From assembly GCA_001643675.2 (NCBI GenBank), contig LSRY02000011.1, forward strand, positions 1,780,501 to 1,844,500: a stretch of DNA of 64,000 nt, written 5' to 3'. The notes below the pieces were generated by a model, which was not told the origin of the DNA, made no database searches, and saw only the letters and a program-made list of their open reading frames with translations. A program made the position numbers and the translations under genes. Each line of letters opens with the position of its first letter. Positions within the stretch are counted from its first letter, which is position 1. Origin of the DNA: Monocercomonoides exilis. Lineage: Eukaryota > Preaxostyla > Oxymonadida > Polymastigidae. Of this stretch, positions 32,801 to 44,305 are shown piece by piece.

Positions 32801-35800
32801 ACTGGATGAACATGTCGCGCCCCACAATTGCATTGTTGCTCGAGAATGTCACATTCGATATCACAAATGGTAGGAGTGAATGCTCTGCATCCGCTCCGTT
32901 CAGATACATCCCTCCTCCTTTCCCAACAGCTGTCTCACACAAGCTCATGATCGAATCGTTCACCTCAAACAAGGAGCCTTTGCCCAATCCAACAAACAAT
33001 GCCCCGCCACAACTGCTCGAATCCTCGCAGCACTTCAAAAATGTCGAATTCTTAACTGTCACAGACACATCACTGTCTGAGGAATCAATCTTCGCTATGC
33101 TTGTTGTGTTCCCTGTTTCTGTTGTCGAAAGAAATGAGCACGAATCAAACATAATGCTGTGTCCCTTCGCATCCTCGTTGCTTAGATGCTCTTGATAGAG
33201 CACTTCAACAAGCGAAACAGCAGATATAATGTTTTCTATTTTGCAGTTCTTCAGAGCATGATCCCCACCATTGACAAGAACAAGATTGAATGAGATCGTG
33301 GTTGAGGAAGAATTAGTGAGGGAGCATGCCTCGAGAGTCAGCACTGATGTGGGAAATGGCAATGCAAACAAGGTGCTGTGCCCATTTGCAAAGGCATCTG
33401 GAAGTGAGAATGTCACATCTTTCACAATCCCATCTCCAACCTCAACAATGCAATCTCTCGCTTTTGGAATGGCACCACTCACAGAAAGGACAGCTGTTTC
33501 TTCGCTGTTTGATTCAATCAGCAGGTGAACAAGATCGAATTCATCTCCCACATTTCCTGTTTCGCCAATCTCAATCCTTCTTTCTTCGCCATCTGCCACT
33601 CGTGTGATCCCATAGTCAACGCTTGTGCACTGGAACGAGCGTTTCCCACATCCAATGTAGTTCATCCCTTTTGTCGAGTTCACATAAATGACTCGGCTTC
33701 GATATCCCAGAACAAAATCAAACAGATCTTCATCCTTGGAATGAAACCAAGATGAATCAGTCCCCACCAGAGAATTGTTTCTTTCAGACACTGCAACTGC
33801 CGCAGCAAACGAAAAGGATGACGGATCAACAATCTCAAGCAAGTCCTTGCAGGTCACAAACACATCACGGCCAGTAAATGCGCTGTTCTCTTTCAGGCTC
33901 ATCATCCCCAGAGCAAAGTCTCCATGGCTTTCAGGGAAATGCATCCAAAGAAAGCCTCCCTTCCCAACCCTTCTGTTTTCGCAGCTGCACTTTTGGCACA
34001 CACTCGTTCCATTGATTGAAAAGCTCCCAGACTCTTCAACTGAGATCCTCATCGCTCCTCCTTCATCACTTGTTGGTGATGAAACGCTCTCAAATGTGCA
34101 TCCATCAAACAACAAGTGAATGGTGGCATCAGTCGAGATGATCCCTGAGCAATTTGCTTCACAAACAGCTATTTCTCGAAATGTGCATGTTTTGAAAGTC
34201 AAAGACAGTGTGAGGTCACCGTTGCGAGCTGATGGGGAATTTAGAGGCTGCACTGATCCATCAACAGGAAACAAGGGATTTGTGCCCAATTCTGAATTGC
34301 TCACATTTAGAAAAATGATCTCAGCATCAACAGAAGGCGTGATTGCAAACACCTTTCCCGAAAAGGATATCGATGAAAGTGTGATATCTTCTATTGTGAG
34401 TTTTCCTTCAGAAACATCAAACAACACATACGAGATGGGAGCTGATGTTTGGTTCACAAATTGACAGCCATTGACTGTGAGTTCGCTTGTTGTTGAATGC
34501 GAATGAATCAGCGTGTTCTGTGAATGGACAAACGATGAAGGAATCGAAAATACAATCTTGTTCAACTTCAGCACTCCTGTTGTCAAGATCACTTTTCCTG
34601 TCTGCCCTTCAAGTGATGAGTTAACAACAAGATTGCATTCTGAATCGCTGTCTGATTTTATTGCATGAGAGTTCGGAACAGTTTCTGAGGACAGTGTGGT
34701 TGACAAATGGATCGTGATTGTCAACTCTCCAACACTCGCGGCTTGTCGAATGGAATAATCTAGTGTTTTGCACGGAACATCGTTTCCACAGTATAAGCGT
34801 TTTCGCCTTCACTGCCACTTGTGCTGATTGTTGTTGATTGAAGCCCTGTGATGAAAATGAAGAGATCCACATCGTTTTCGAAAAAGTTTTCATCAGCTCC
34901 ACACAGCGAGTTCTCCCGTTTTTCAGACTCGATGAGAAATGCCCACGAAAATGTCACATTGTTCACTTTTGTCCTGAGATCCTTCAAAGAAGCATAAACA
35001 TCCATTCCCACTGATCCACAGTTGTCTGCAAATTCGAGGTTGATCAGACTGAGCGATACATCTTCGGCCATGCTGGAGATGCACAGCCCACCTCCAAATC
35101 CTCCTTTTCCATTGGCTCTTTGTGCAGAACACACAGAAAATGATGTGGCGTTTGTTGATTCACCAATAGCAAGGCTTCCTCCCCTTTCCAGAACAACTTT
35201 CACTCCTCCTCCATTTCCTTCTTTTGCTGTGCAATTGTCAAATGCACATTCACATATTTCAAGCTCACAACCAGAACTAATGGTTGCAGAAATACCTCCA
35301 CCTTCTCCTCCATTTCGAACAATCATCTCCAGTGTGCAGTTCGAAACTCTCAATGAACACGATCCACAAAGCAAAATCCATGATGCATCCAACAGCCAGA
35401 ACGACGAGATGTGAGTGTATTCGATTGTGGCCTCGCCTCCTTTCAGCATTATCATCGAGCTGGAGAATGCATTTGACTCAGAGTACCCGCTCCCTGATGC
35501 GAGGGTGCAACCATCCACATGGAGTGATCCTGACCCTTCCAAAAGAAACACCAATGAATCTGCAGTCGATTGTGCAGAATCGTGAATGATCTGAATCGAG
35601 TTTGTGCTCAAATGCCCATCCTCAACTGAAAATAGTGAAGTCGATGCGAGAGCAGTTGTTATTGTCAGCTCTCCACCTGTGCTCCCAACAATTTCCATTT
35701 TCTTGTTTGCCACATTGCAGCCTTGCTCGACAATCCTCACTGACTCAATCACCACTCTTGTGCTTTCTGCTTTATGCGGATCAACCAACACAGGGATATA

Positions 35801-37340
35801 GCCCACTGTCCTGCACTTCCTTTCATTCTTTCCACAAGCCTCGTTGTCATCTCCAGTCTCGCTGTTCACATACAACGCTCCAGAATAATAATATGGAATC
35901 CACTCACTCACATCTTTTTCCCCATGCATCACTCGATTCGATCCCAATGTCTTTGATCGGCATTCAACCAGCATTGACTGGTCTGCATTCTCAACCCACT
36001 CCCCCATTACTGAAACATCTTTTCCTCCATTTCTGGCTGAGTTTTCCTCAAAGAAGCAAAACATCACAACCCCTGTATAATCGCCACCCCAATCACTATC
36101 TCCCCAAAAGCAAACACCTCCGGCTGTGAGACCAGAACATTTTGTTAAACTGCAATCACTAATTGACACGTTGTGTCCATCTCCAATTAAAATGCCTCCT
36201 GAACTGAAAGTTATTCTATCTCCTTCTTCAGAACAATTTATGAAATAACAGCAAATAATTAATATATTTCCAGGATACCGATTCAAAAACACGCACCCAC
36301 ATTCTTCTCCATGTGAATCAGAAATGTTTGTATTTCTCATTTGCATGTTATTCTGATAATCACTCATTAAAAACCCTCCAAAAATAGTGGCAACATATTT
36401 TTCTCCAATTGTATTGTTGATGATTAATGCACTCAGCGCTGGTGCATTGTCGGTTCCTATGGCTCCTCCACTTTGAGAAGAATTGCATGCAAAGAACATA
36501 CATCTCTCAATTGTCATTGGATAGTTAATACGATGATAAATAGCACCTCCATGACCTTCAGATTTGCAATTGAAATAAGTGTCAGAGAAAAACACAGGTT
36601 CTGTTCCATTTGTTGTAACTGTATTAACAACAGTTTTGCTGTAACTGCATTTTCGAAAAGATGTGTTGAACACTGCAAAACCTCCTGTTGAAAGCAATCC
36701 ACTGACAATGCATCCATAATATGGTGTTGTCATATCCGAAAAATCACAGCTGTCAACAATCGCTTTTGTATTCGACAAAGAAACGGTTTTCACTCTTTTT
36801 TGTTGTGTGACATTGAAAAAGTGGCAATCTTCCAAAGACACAAATGAAGTGCCACAATCACCCACAAAGGGGCAAGTCTTCGAAATCACCATAGAACTGA
36901 TTGCACTGCATTCCAAGACTATTTTCCCTTCATTTTGGTTCTCTAATCCAGGAGCGGACGAGACAATCGATCGAATTGAGCATCTGCCATCAAATGAATG
37001 AAAACTCAGATTTGATGCCCAAACAAAGCCATTTGACAAGAAAAGGGTATGTTTTGGACAAGGGTGATTCATGCAAAAGCGGATATCAATTAACTTCGTT
37101 TTGGATTTTTCATCAACAACAAACACGTGATCTTCTGAATGAACAGACCAAAAATCAACACGAATCATCGCAGAAGAAGCATTGTGGAAAAGAATGTGCA
37201 CATCTGCTATTTGTGGTTTTGTGAAAGCTGTGAAGCTTTCTGATTTCTTTTCATCACAAAAATCTCTCAAATAATAATCGTTTATCTCGTTGAAGCAAAC
37301 AACACAAATAAAAATGCAAATACAAAAAAAGCAACAGCAT
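29802..37340 (-). pseudogene. Second beta-helix/pseudokinase membrane protein, disrupted
   Basis: A shorter relative (about 2,500 residues) of the giant gene at 6241-18693, in the same orientation. It is read in three open blocks: 37270-34760, about 34800-31587, and 31583-29802. Module signatures include CGKNERKCRTVGY, CGNDVPCKTLDYS, CGKRSFQCTSVDYG and CGSVFSLCRSLSYG. A membrane helix (about 30790-30700, IAFIGCIVIVMILLFVIVVV) and a degenerate kinase domain follow. That domain keeps RWKAPEA and AAVFSLGLILHEMTTG and again lacks catalytic motifs. Three breaks are seen. Blocks one and two differ by one base of frame at about 34775-34805, exactly across the CGNDVPC signature. TAG at 31587-31589 lies in frame between blocks two and three, where the giant gene reads through. 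The signal-peptide-like start (ATG 37340) is out of frame with the body, with a T7 run at 37324-37330 as a likely site. A decayed gene is favoured; sequencing error is possible. Confidence 0.7.
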
Positions 37341-37940
37341 TATAACAGAAAAGAAAATATGTACTTCTATTTTATAAAGGTACAAGCAATAAAGTTAGCT
37401 TGAAATTGCGATTTGTTTGAAGAAGAAAAAAAAGTTATATATATGTAACTTTTTGGATCAGTTTTAAAAGAAAAAAAGTTGGAATTGAAATAGAATGATT
37501 CAATATGAATGAAAATAGATAAAGCAAATTATCATGGGTTCTTTTGAAATAACTCATTCTATTGGAATCATACATCAATTGGTTAAAAATCAACCTTTAC
37601 AAAATCGCTTTCATCAAATGGATTTTCTTATCATATTCAAAAGAAATTCTCATTTGTTCCATATTCAAGCAGCATTTCAGTATTAGTTTAACATCTTTAA
37701 TCTTTGAAAATTTAACATTATAATTTTTTAAATCTTGACTAAAATGGATATCCATCAAAATTTTTTGAATTATTTTTGTAAAATGAATAATGATAAATCA
37801 TATTCTTCAATTAATTAAATAAAAATGGCGGTCAAAAAAATCTTGCAGTTAGCTACAAAATATATTCGATAATTTCACAAAGTTTGTTAATTCTTATTTG
37901 TTATTTTTTTATCATCATATTTTTTTTTGATCAAACAGAT
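37341..37940. other. AT-rich spacer
   Basis: About 600 bp upstream of the disrupted beta-helix gene. No gene or repeat was recognised. Confidence 0.45.
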
Positions 37941-38514
37941 TCAAAAATACAAAAATAATATCCAATTGTATAGGGGAAAGTAAATGAATGAATAATATTT
38001 CACTGAAATTGTTAAAGATACCAGATTATACCTGTTGCTCACCCCTTCACTCGATACTCCATCTGTAACTGTATTATTTATCCCAGTTGTTTTTGAGTCA
38101 TTCCATTCGCACCAAGTGAACGAAATCGTCAAATCGTCAGTCTGATTCTGTCTCCCAGATTTTGATGGATTCCCTTCACTCCCGCTGACAGCAACATTCT
38201 CAGACAGATAGCATCTGATAAAAGAGGTCTTTGAAACGATCAATGAGGAAAAGGGGTTGTTGAGTGATGGAACAATTCCTCCATCATATACGTCACAAAC
38301 TGGTGAGAATGAGCAACTGTTCATCAGACATGAGATTTGGGATAATACAGTTGTTGGAGGTGAACATGCATCATTTGCTGTTGAAATGTTGAAATATGTC
38401 AGATGTGAGAGGGATGCAAGGGGTATAGAGCGAGATGAAAGAAATGGGGCTGATGAGACACAAAAATAAGAGAAGCTAAACTCTCTCACTAAAATACTCC
38501 CTTCAATGCATACT
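37941..38514 (-). pseudogene. Remnant of a beta-helix protein N-terminal region
   Basis: A minus-strand frame of about 190 codons without a convincing ATG. It contains CIEGSILVREFSFSYF, SCSFSPVCDVYDGGIV and TISFTWCEWNDS. These line up with the N-terminal part of the giant gene product (for example NVKNVYDGGIVRSVNAPENS, then CSFNDSLFTF). Upstream it runs directly into a GA microsatellite (from 38515), which replaces the expected signal-peptide region. Downstream it drifts into AT-rich noncoding sequence by about 38010. It is best read as a truncated copy of the family, not an active gene. Confidence 0.6.
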
Positions 38515-38722
38515 CTCTCTCTCTCTCTCTCCTTCTCCTTCTCTTCCTTCTCTTCCTTCTCCTTCTCCTTTATTTACTCCACAAATGATGCTCCTCCTTT
38601 TTTCGAATCTTCTGCTTTTCTCTCTTCACTTTCTTTCGTATATTCATCTTCTCTTTCTTCTGTGTCTCTTTTTTCTTCTCTTTCTTCTTCTCTTTCTTCT
38701 TCTCTTTCTTCTTCTTTGCATA
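38515..38722. repeat. CT/GA-rich low-complexity tract
   Basis: On the plus strand this is nearly all pyrimidine: a CT dinucleotide run followed by CTT/TCTT repeats, interrupted around 38580-38650. It separates two beta-helix gene remnants and probably expanded inside former coding sequence. Confidence 0.8.
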
Positions 38723-38734
38723 AGATCGCTTCGT

Positions 38735-39020
38735 TCATATTTCTTCAAATAATTTATCAAATTCCTTGCGATTTTCTTTTGAACTGTCTATCTTCCACAG
38801 AGATGCGGAATTACCGTACGGAAAAAAAGAACGGCTCTGAACGAGGGAATAAAATTCCGAATTTCTTTTGTTAATTGAAGGAGAAGTTGTTGAAATGCAA
38901 TTAGGAGATTTTGAAAAAGTGAAGATAAAAAGATACGTTGATATATAATCTTTCTGAGAAGAAATTTCCAAAAAAGAAAAAGCCAATGACGTAGAAGAAG
39001 AAGAAGAAGAAGAAGAAGAA

Positions 39021-39092
<72 letters not shown>

Positions 39093-39977
39093 ATTGTACC
39101 TGTTCCAATCGAACTCTTAACTTTGCCTATCCCAATGACAAAAATCTCCTTTGTCCCTATCTCGATCGTTGTCTCCTCGCATTGATGATTCTTTTCCATC
39201 AGCGTGACTGACAGACTCACCTGGATCACGCTCCGAATGACTGCAACACCAATGGTTCTGCATGTATATGATTCATTCACCCCACAAAACTCTTCTTCAC
39301 CACCACCACTCACTGCCACAAATCGGTTGAGAATCCCTCTCTTCAGCCAATCCTTCTTTTCTCTCCATTGATATTTCCAACTCCCTGAACTTGAATGATT
39401 ATATCCATAGCATACTCTCTGGCTATCTGCTTTTGTGATGTAACATTCTTTGAACGGATTTACTGAAGAAAAGTATAAATTGTAATTATCAAAGTATATC
39501 AAATCGTGCCCATGTGGAGGATCACCCAAACACTTGCATTCATGGGAAAAAAGGAAATAGCAATAAAGTCCATCACTTGGAGATGTTTCTTAGTTTGGAT
39601 TAAAATGCAATCCTTGGCCAGTTGATGTTGCGTTGTACGGAAATAAACTGGATGCTCTTCATTTTGAATGCAGTTTGAACACCGTATCAATACATTCCTC
39701 CTCCAACAGTATTTGTAAGTGATCGTCCAGTGAATAAGCCCTCGAAGGCACAAGCACTCTTTCCTTTGCAACTTTCCGTTTCAATATAGCTTTTCAAATC
39801 TGAAATTTTCCGGGGAAAAGTCCTTTTTGCAAATTGATTTAAATGGTAATTTTTACGCAATTCTAAAAATCTGCCCGTTGAATAATTTGCCGATTTATTT
39901 TCCTTTTCGACTTTTATTATCTCTTCTTTCATTGAGTAAAATTCAGCCAATTTTGAATAACAACATGTCACATTCAT
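38735..39977 (-). pseudogene. Remnant of one beta-helix module
   Basis: Family features are spread over different frames. SACAFEGLFTGRSLTNTVGG followed by GMY occurs at 39770-39700. GHDLIYFDNYNLYFSSVNPF then KECYITK occurs near 39510-39440. The module signature FCGVNESYTCRTIGVAV is near 39270. Between these, frame shifts and in-frame stops (for example a TAA near 39600) break the reading frame. The last frame then runs through a GAT/GAA microsatellite, read as poly-Ser, into unrelated sequence ending at 38735. A decayed copy of the surface-protein family is the simplest reading. Confidence 0.6.
38993..39090. repeat. Trinucleotide microsatellite (GAA)n(GAT)n
   Basis: About nine GAA units pass directly into about 23 GAT units (39021-39090) without visible interruption. 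On the minus strand, in the remnant's frame, it reads as a serine run. Confidence 0.9.
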
Positions 39978-40939
39978 AGAAACGAAAATATAGCCTTTTC
40001 AATTTGTTGTGAAATTTGTGATTCAATTCTATCTCCATTCCTTTTGTAAAGAATTTTTTCAACCAATTTTTTATTAGAAACCATAACTGTTTGAAAAAAA
40101 ACAAAATTTGAACAATTTTTTGAACTTTCTGAATTTTTTTCAAATTGGTTTTTCGATTCATTGCTTTTTTCATATCCATTTATTAACATATTTATTCATA
40201 TTATAATTTTTTTTATTTTCACTGTCATCATTAATTATCAAATATCATTTTTATAGAAGCTTTCATGGTTCAATTATTTTCATTAAATAGAATTTATCAA
40301 CACAAAAAGTCTGATATATTCAGATGAATTTATTGTTTTGTCAAAATACAGAAATTATCCAATAAATTCTTAAAAAAACAAAATTATTTATTTATTTAAA
40401 AAAAAAACTTTAAAAAGTTTTGTTAATAAACAACGAAAAAAATCAAAATACTCAAAACTCTCAAAACAAAAAAACTTCTGCTTCCACGAGCAAGTCTTTT
40501 ATCTTAAAAATAAAAACCAAAACATTCAGAACTTTTCACAAAAATACGAAAATTTTAAAGCATTCTCGGAAATAGTTAATAATAATGTGGGACAGAATTC
40601 TTTCATTTATGAAAAATTCAATAATTTGTTCCAAACTTTTTCTGCAATCGTATGGAAATTATTCTTCCATGATCGTGCAATATTAAATATGAAAATATAA
40701 AAATCGAAAAAAATCTTTGAAAGAACTGTGTGGAACAAAATTCATAAAACACAAAATTTTGTCCCATGTTTAAATTTTTTTCGATAATAAATAAAATTCC
40801 CAAAGTTTTCTTGGGACAATAAAATAAAAATTCCGAATGAAAAATAGTGGTTTGAAAATTAACTCACCCTATTTCTCCCTCGTATATTGCTTTTCTTTTT
40901 CTTTTGACATTATTATTATTAAAATAATTATGATTATTT
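39978..40939. other. AT-rich repeat-margin spacer
   Basis: Very AT-rich, with long A and T runs. A short motif TGGGACA occurs at about 40588 and 40812 (plus) and about 40765 (minus). It recurs on the minus strand near 42594, and in altered form (TGGGGCA) near 44575. It may be a remnant of transposon ends, but this is weak. No gene. Confidence 0.4.
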
Positions 40940-42134
40940 CTAATATTTTCCCACTTCTTCATGATTGAAAATTAGACATTGATGCATAAGCCTTCCATCA
41001 TCTTCTGTGAGATCGTTTGCCTGAATATTTAGATTTGTCAGCCACACAGCAATTTCTATATCAATTTTGGCATCATCCAGCCCATTCCGATATCTGTTCG
41101 CTAATTGCTTCCACAGTCGTTTCATCCTGCCGAAAAACCAAAAAGCAGGAATCCTCTTTTTAGCTAACTGCGCGTTGTATTCGATCTCTTCTTTAGCTTT
41201 AGTATTTTTCATCGGAGTTATTAACTCCAAACCTTCCACCACCCCATGATATCCTCGATCAGCCATTATTTTCCATTGAGTATTGAGTTTATTCAGGCCA
41301 TTCTTATGTCTGTCCTCGTTTGTTACCTGTAAGTATTCAACTAAGGGATGTGAATGTTTTTTGTATAGAGAAAAATCATGTGCATGTCCTTCAACCACTT
41401 CAAATGCGGATAATGCTTCAAATGGATAAGAAGCAGCAACAGCAACATGAATTTTCACACCATAAACTTTATGATGTCCGTCCCATTAAAGTTTTTGATA
41501 TTCAAAGCTTCCAACTGGCTTTTCAGTTCGTATGGAGGTCGCATCGACCAGTAATGCAACTGTTCCAAATAAGTTATCGCTTTAAATGAATATTAGCCTT
41601 CTCTTTTTGTTCTTTAATATTCTCAGTACTTGTTATAAATATGGGCACACAAAGTATTTCGTATCAGAAATTTCGTGGTTCGTTTTTTCTTTGATAAAAT
41701 CTCTTTTTGTCTGTGTTTTCCTTGAATGCAACCATTCCAAGAAATAAAGCAATTTGTCTGAATCAGAAAAAAACACACTTTGGACCCCTCCTTATTATTT
41801 TGGAAAATAGGCTATTTAGTTAACTTACAATAGATAAATTTTGAAACTCAGACAATTATTATCTGAAAAAGAACTTTCATGTTCAAATAAATTTGTGCAA
41901 TTCTCCATCTGGCTCTGGAGAAGGAAGGTCCCTAACTTTTTTCACAAGAAAATGAGCTTTTATTCTTTGTTTGATATTTTTATCAATTTTCAGAAAAGCT
42001 GATGATGAAGAAAATTTAAAAAATTTACGACTGTCGAATTTCTGAATCAGATACAAACAATCCAAAAAATGAAATTCATAAATATCAAACTCGTTTTCCT
42101 TTTTCGCATGTTGAGAATGAGAAATGACGTTCAT
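40940..42134 (-). pseudogene. Inactive DDE-superfamily transposase (IS5/ISL2EU- or Harbinger-like)
   Basis: The C-terminal half is readable from about 41560 to 40940. It has LLVDATSIRTEKPVGSFEYQ (first catalytic Asp in VDAT), KVYGVKIHVAVAA, then MADRGYHGVVEGLELITPMK (second Asp in DRGYHG), and KRIPAFWFFGRMKRLWKQL. In active relatives the last block reads like R-I-x-V-E-x-x-FGR-M, so the third acidic residue is Phe here. An in-frame TAA at 41486-41488 sits where the family has the Y-SGK-type motif. Upstream pieces in other frames (LEWLHSRKTQTKRDFIKEK near 41710-41660, and HFLVKKVRDLPSPEPDGELH near 41950-41890) look like the transposase N-terminal region. Stop, frame breaks and the lost catalytic residue make it dead. 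Intact terminal repeats were not found. Confidence 0.7.
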
Positions 42135-42324
42135 TTGACTTCTACATGCTTGACTGGAGTTAACGTTGGTATTTAATGAATTCGAACTGGAAACTATTGC
42201 TCATAATAACGATAATATTTGTGAACACAGCATTTCACTGGTGTAATTTTCATGTTGAATATCTGTATTTCAAACTTGGGAGTTTGAGCTATTGGTTTTT
42301 GCGTCTCAATGTTAAAAATAAATT

Positions 42325-42600
42325 TATGGGGAGAAATATAGACTTTCAAACTTTTTTTGCACAAAGCATGAAAATTTTGATTCACTTCTAACATTATTAA
42401 ACTTTTACAGACTTCAAAATAAATTAGATTTTCATAACTGCAAACAAACATCATTGATGAAATAACAAAATATTTTGTAACTTCACATGTTTATCAAAAA
42501 ATAAACACATTTATTCCAAATTTTTTGATCACAAAAAGTTCATCTGACGCTCAAAATTTTTCAATGAAAATGCCTGAAGTCAAATATTTTGTCCCAAATA
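42325..42600. repeat. Diverged direct repeat, copy 1
   Basis: About 275 bp. It is recognisably the same sequence and orientation as 44306-44580: both contain GACTTTCAA followed by a T run, then CATGAAAA, and near the end TCAATGAAAATGCCTGAA. The copies differ at many positions, so the duplication is old. Confidence 0.7.
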
Positions 42601-42804
42601 AATAAATAAAAAATAATGTCTTGTTTTTCATGCACTGAAAATGATAATAACATTTCAAAAAAATAAGCAAATGGTTTGAAACTCATTTTGAGTGAAGTCT
42701 TATCCACAAAATTTATTGGAGAAAAAAAAAAATTCTAAATGAAACTTGAATTTGTTTCATTTTAAATACGAACTCTAACTTAGAATGAATAGATTTTTTC
42801 AGTT

Positions 42805-43068
42805 ATATGGGTGACTTTTTTTGAAATCATCACTTTATTTGGTGTGTTGTTTTTTCAAAAACAGTTTATCATTTGGAAGACAATTTTCAATCAAATACTG
42901 CAATCACCACAACTGTTTTAAAAACCAAATGATTTTGAAGAATCAAAGATGAAAAAATATTAAATAACCCTTTTCACTTTTCACTGTTCATTTGTTAATA
43001 TTCAAGAGATAACTAAGCCCCAAAAATTTATTATCAAAAAACAGGATTTCAAGAATTATCACCCACAT
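42805..43068. mobile_element. MITE-like element A with 24-bp inverted ends
   Basis: The left end (42805-42828) reads ATATGGGTGAC-T-run-GAAATC, and the right end (43045-43068) is its imperfect inverse (GATTTCAAGAATTATCACCC with ACAT). Length is 264 bp. The interior is non-coding and unlike element B. No target-site duplication is evident. The inverted ends are seen in the sequence; calling it mobile is inference. Confidence 0.4.
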
Positions 43069-43170
43069 GAATAATGAATGTTTGAAAAGAATTTTTTTAT
43101 TGTGAAAACATAGTATTTTTTTTCATATCGAAAGTTATCGTTAAAAAATCAGATGTGTGATAATAAAAAA

Positions 43171-43439
43171 ATGTGGGTGATTATTATTGAAATCATATTT
43201 TTTGGATCAAAAACATCGGCTCGATTATTCATTTTTGAGTTTTTGATATTTTTTCGTGTTATATCACACAGAATTAAAAAGAATATCGAGATAGAAATTT
43301 AATTATCAAATATTGGTATTTGAAACGATTAATTAGTATTCAACAATTGGTTATTAATTATTTAGCAAATGTAATTGAATTTTCAAAAAAAAAACAACAC
43401 TCCGAAAAAAGTTATGATTTCAAAAATTATTATCCATGT
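43171..43439. mobile_element. MITE-like element B with 24-bp inverted ends
   Basis: The left end (43171-43194) reads ATGTGGGTGATTATTATTGA with AATC, and the right end (43416-43439) is its imperfect inverse. Length is 269 bp, almost the same as element A, and it shares the same terminal motif. The interior sequence differs from A. No clear target-site duplication. Confidence 0.4.
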
Positions 43440-43644
43440 TTGAAATTTCTTTCTTCATTGGGTCAACTTTCGAATGGGACTTTTTCCTTTATTGGCACTT
43501 TTATTGTTTTTGCATGTCAGTCATTCAATAAAGCAAGATGGACCTCAACATTTGGACGAAGGTGTTTATTAACAAGCACATTAAAAAAGTGGTTTGTTTT
43601 TCGAATTTTGTTTATTTATCGTAGAGATACAGCAATTATTTATT

Positions 43645-44278
43645 TATTTTGAAGTGATTTTTTTCAGCCGAAGAAGCATTTCACAAAATATTGAAATCCA
43701 TTTTTCAAAACTACTAGCATTATCTTTTTTATATTCAAAATCTTAAGTTGAACAACTTGTTTTTTCTTGATTTTTTCTCACATCATTTTTTTATCAACAT
43801 GCGAACACAAATTTGAAAATTTCTTTGTTATAAAAATGAAGTGTTAAAAATAAAAATATGATATGAAATATGCACACTCTTATGAAGAAGAGTGAAAAAT
43901 GTTGAACATTAAAATTTTTTATTTGTCTCAAACAGGTGAAATTTCACAACATTGTATGATCTGAGATCAAATTTATTCTGTTATGATGTGTTTGATGTAA
44001 ATAGAAAATTTTAATGTTCAACATTTTTCACTCTTCTTCATAAGAGTGTGCATATTTCATATCATATTTTTATTTTTAACACTTCATTTTTATAACAAAG
44101 AAATTTTCAAATTTGTGTTCGCATGTTGATAAAAAAATGATGTGAGAAAAAATCAAGAAAAAACAAGTTGTTCAACTTAAGATTTTGAATATAAAAAAGA
44201 TAATGCTAGTAGTTTTGAAAAATGGATTTCAATATTTTGTGAAATGCTTCCTCGGCTGAAAAAAATCACTTCAAAATA
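43645..44278. repeat. Near-perfect inverted repeat (foldback), 280-bp arms
   Basis: The left arm 43645-43924 and right arm 43999-44278 are reverse complements over 280 nt with two mismatches by my reading. They are separated by a 74-nt unique spacer (43925-43998). The arms carry no obvious gene. Transcription through it would give a long hairpin RNA. It may be a foldback element, a recent inverted duplication, or an assembly artefact. The sequences flanking the two arms differ. Confidence 0.9.
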
Positions 44279-44305
44279 CATTTAAAAAAAATTCGATATC
44301 TCCAC

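Noticed and set aside
38993-39090. Poly-Ser or poly-His protein encoded by the GAT repeat
   Set aside because: The frame is carried only by the microsatellite; flanking sequence is a broken gene remnant.
6241-39977. TAA/TAG read as glutamine, as in some oxymonads (Streblomastix)
   Set aside because: Gln is encoded by CAA/CAG throughout the long frames, and NOC2-like (TAA), SLC44-like (TAA) and PUF60-like (TAG) genes end where homology ends.
43320-43652. Plus-strand frame of 110 codons ending at the left arm of the inverted repeat
   Set aside because: It crosses element B and ends in the foldback, with AT-driven composition. Part of it (SFIGTFIVFACQSFNKARWT) looks protein-like but I cannot name it, so it is not called a gene.
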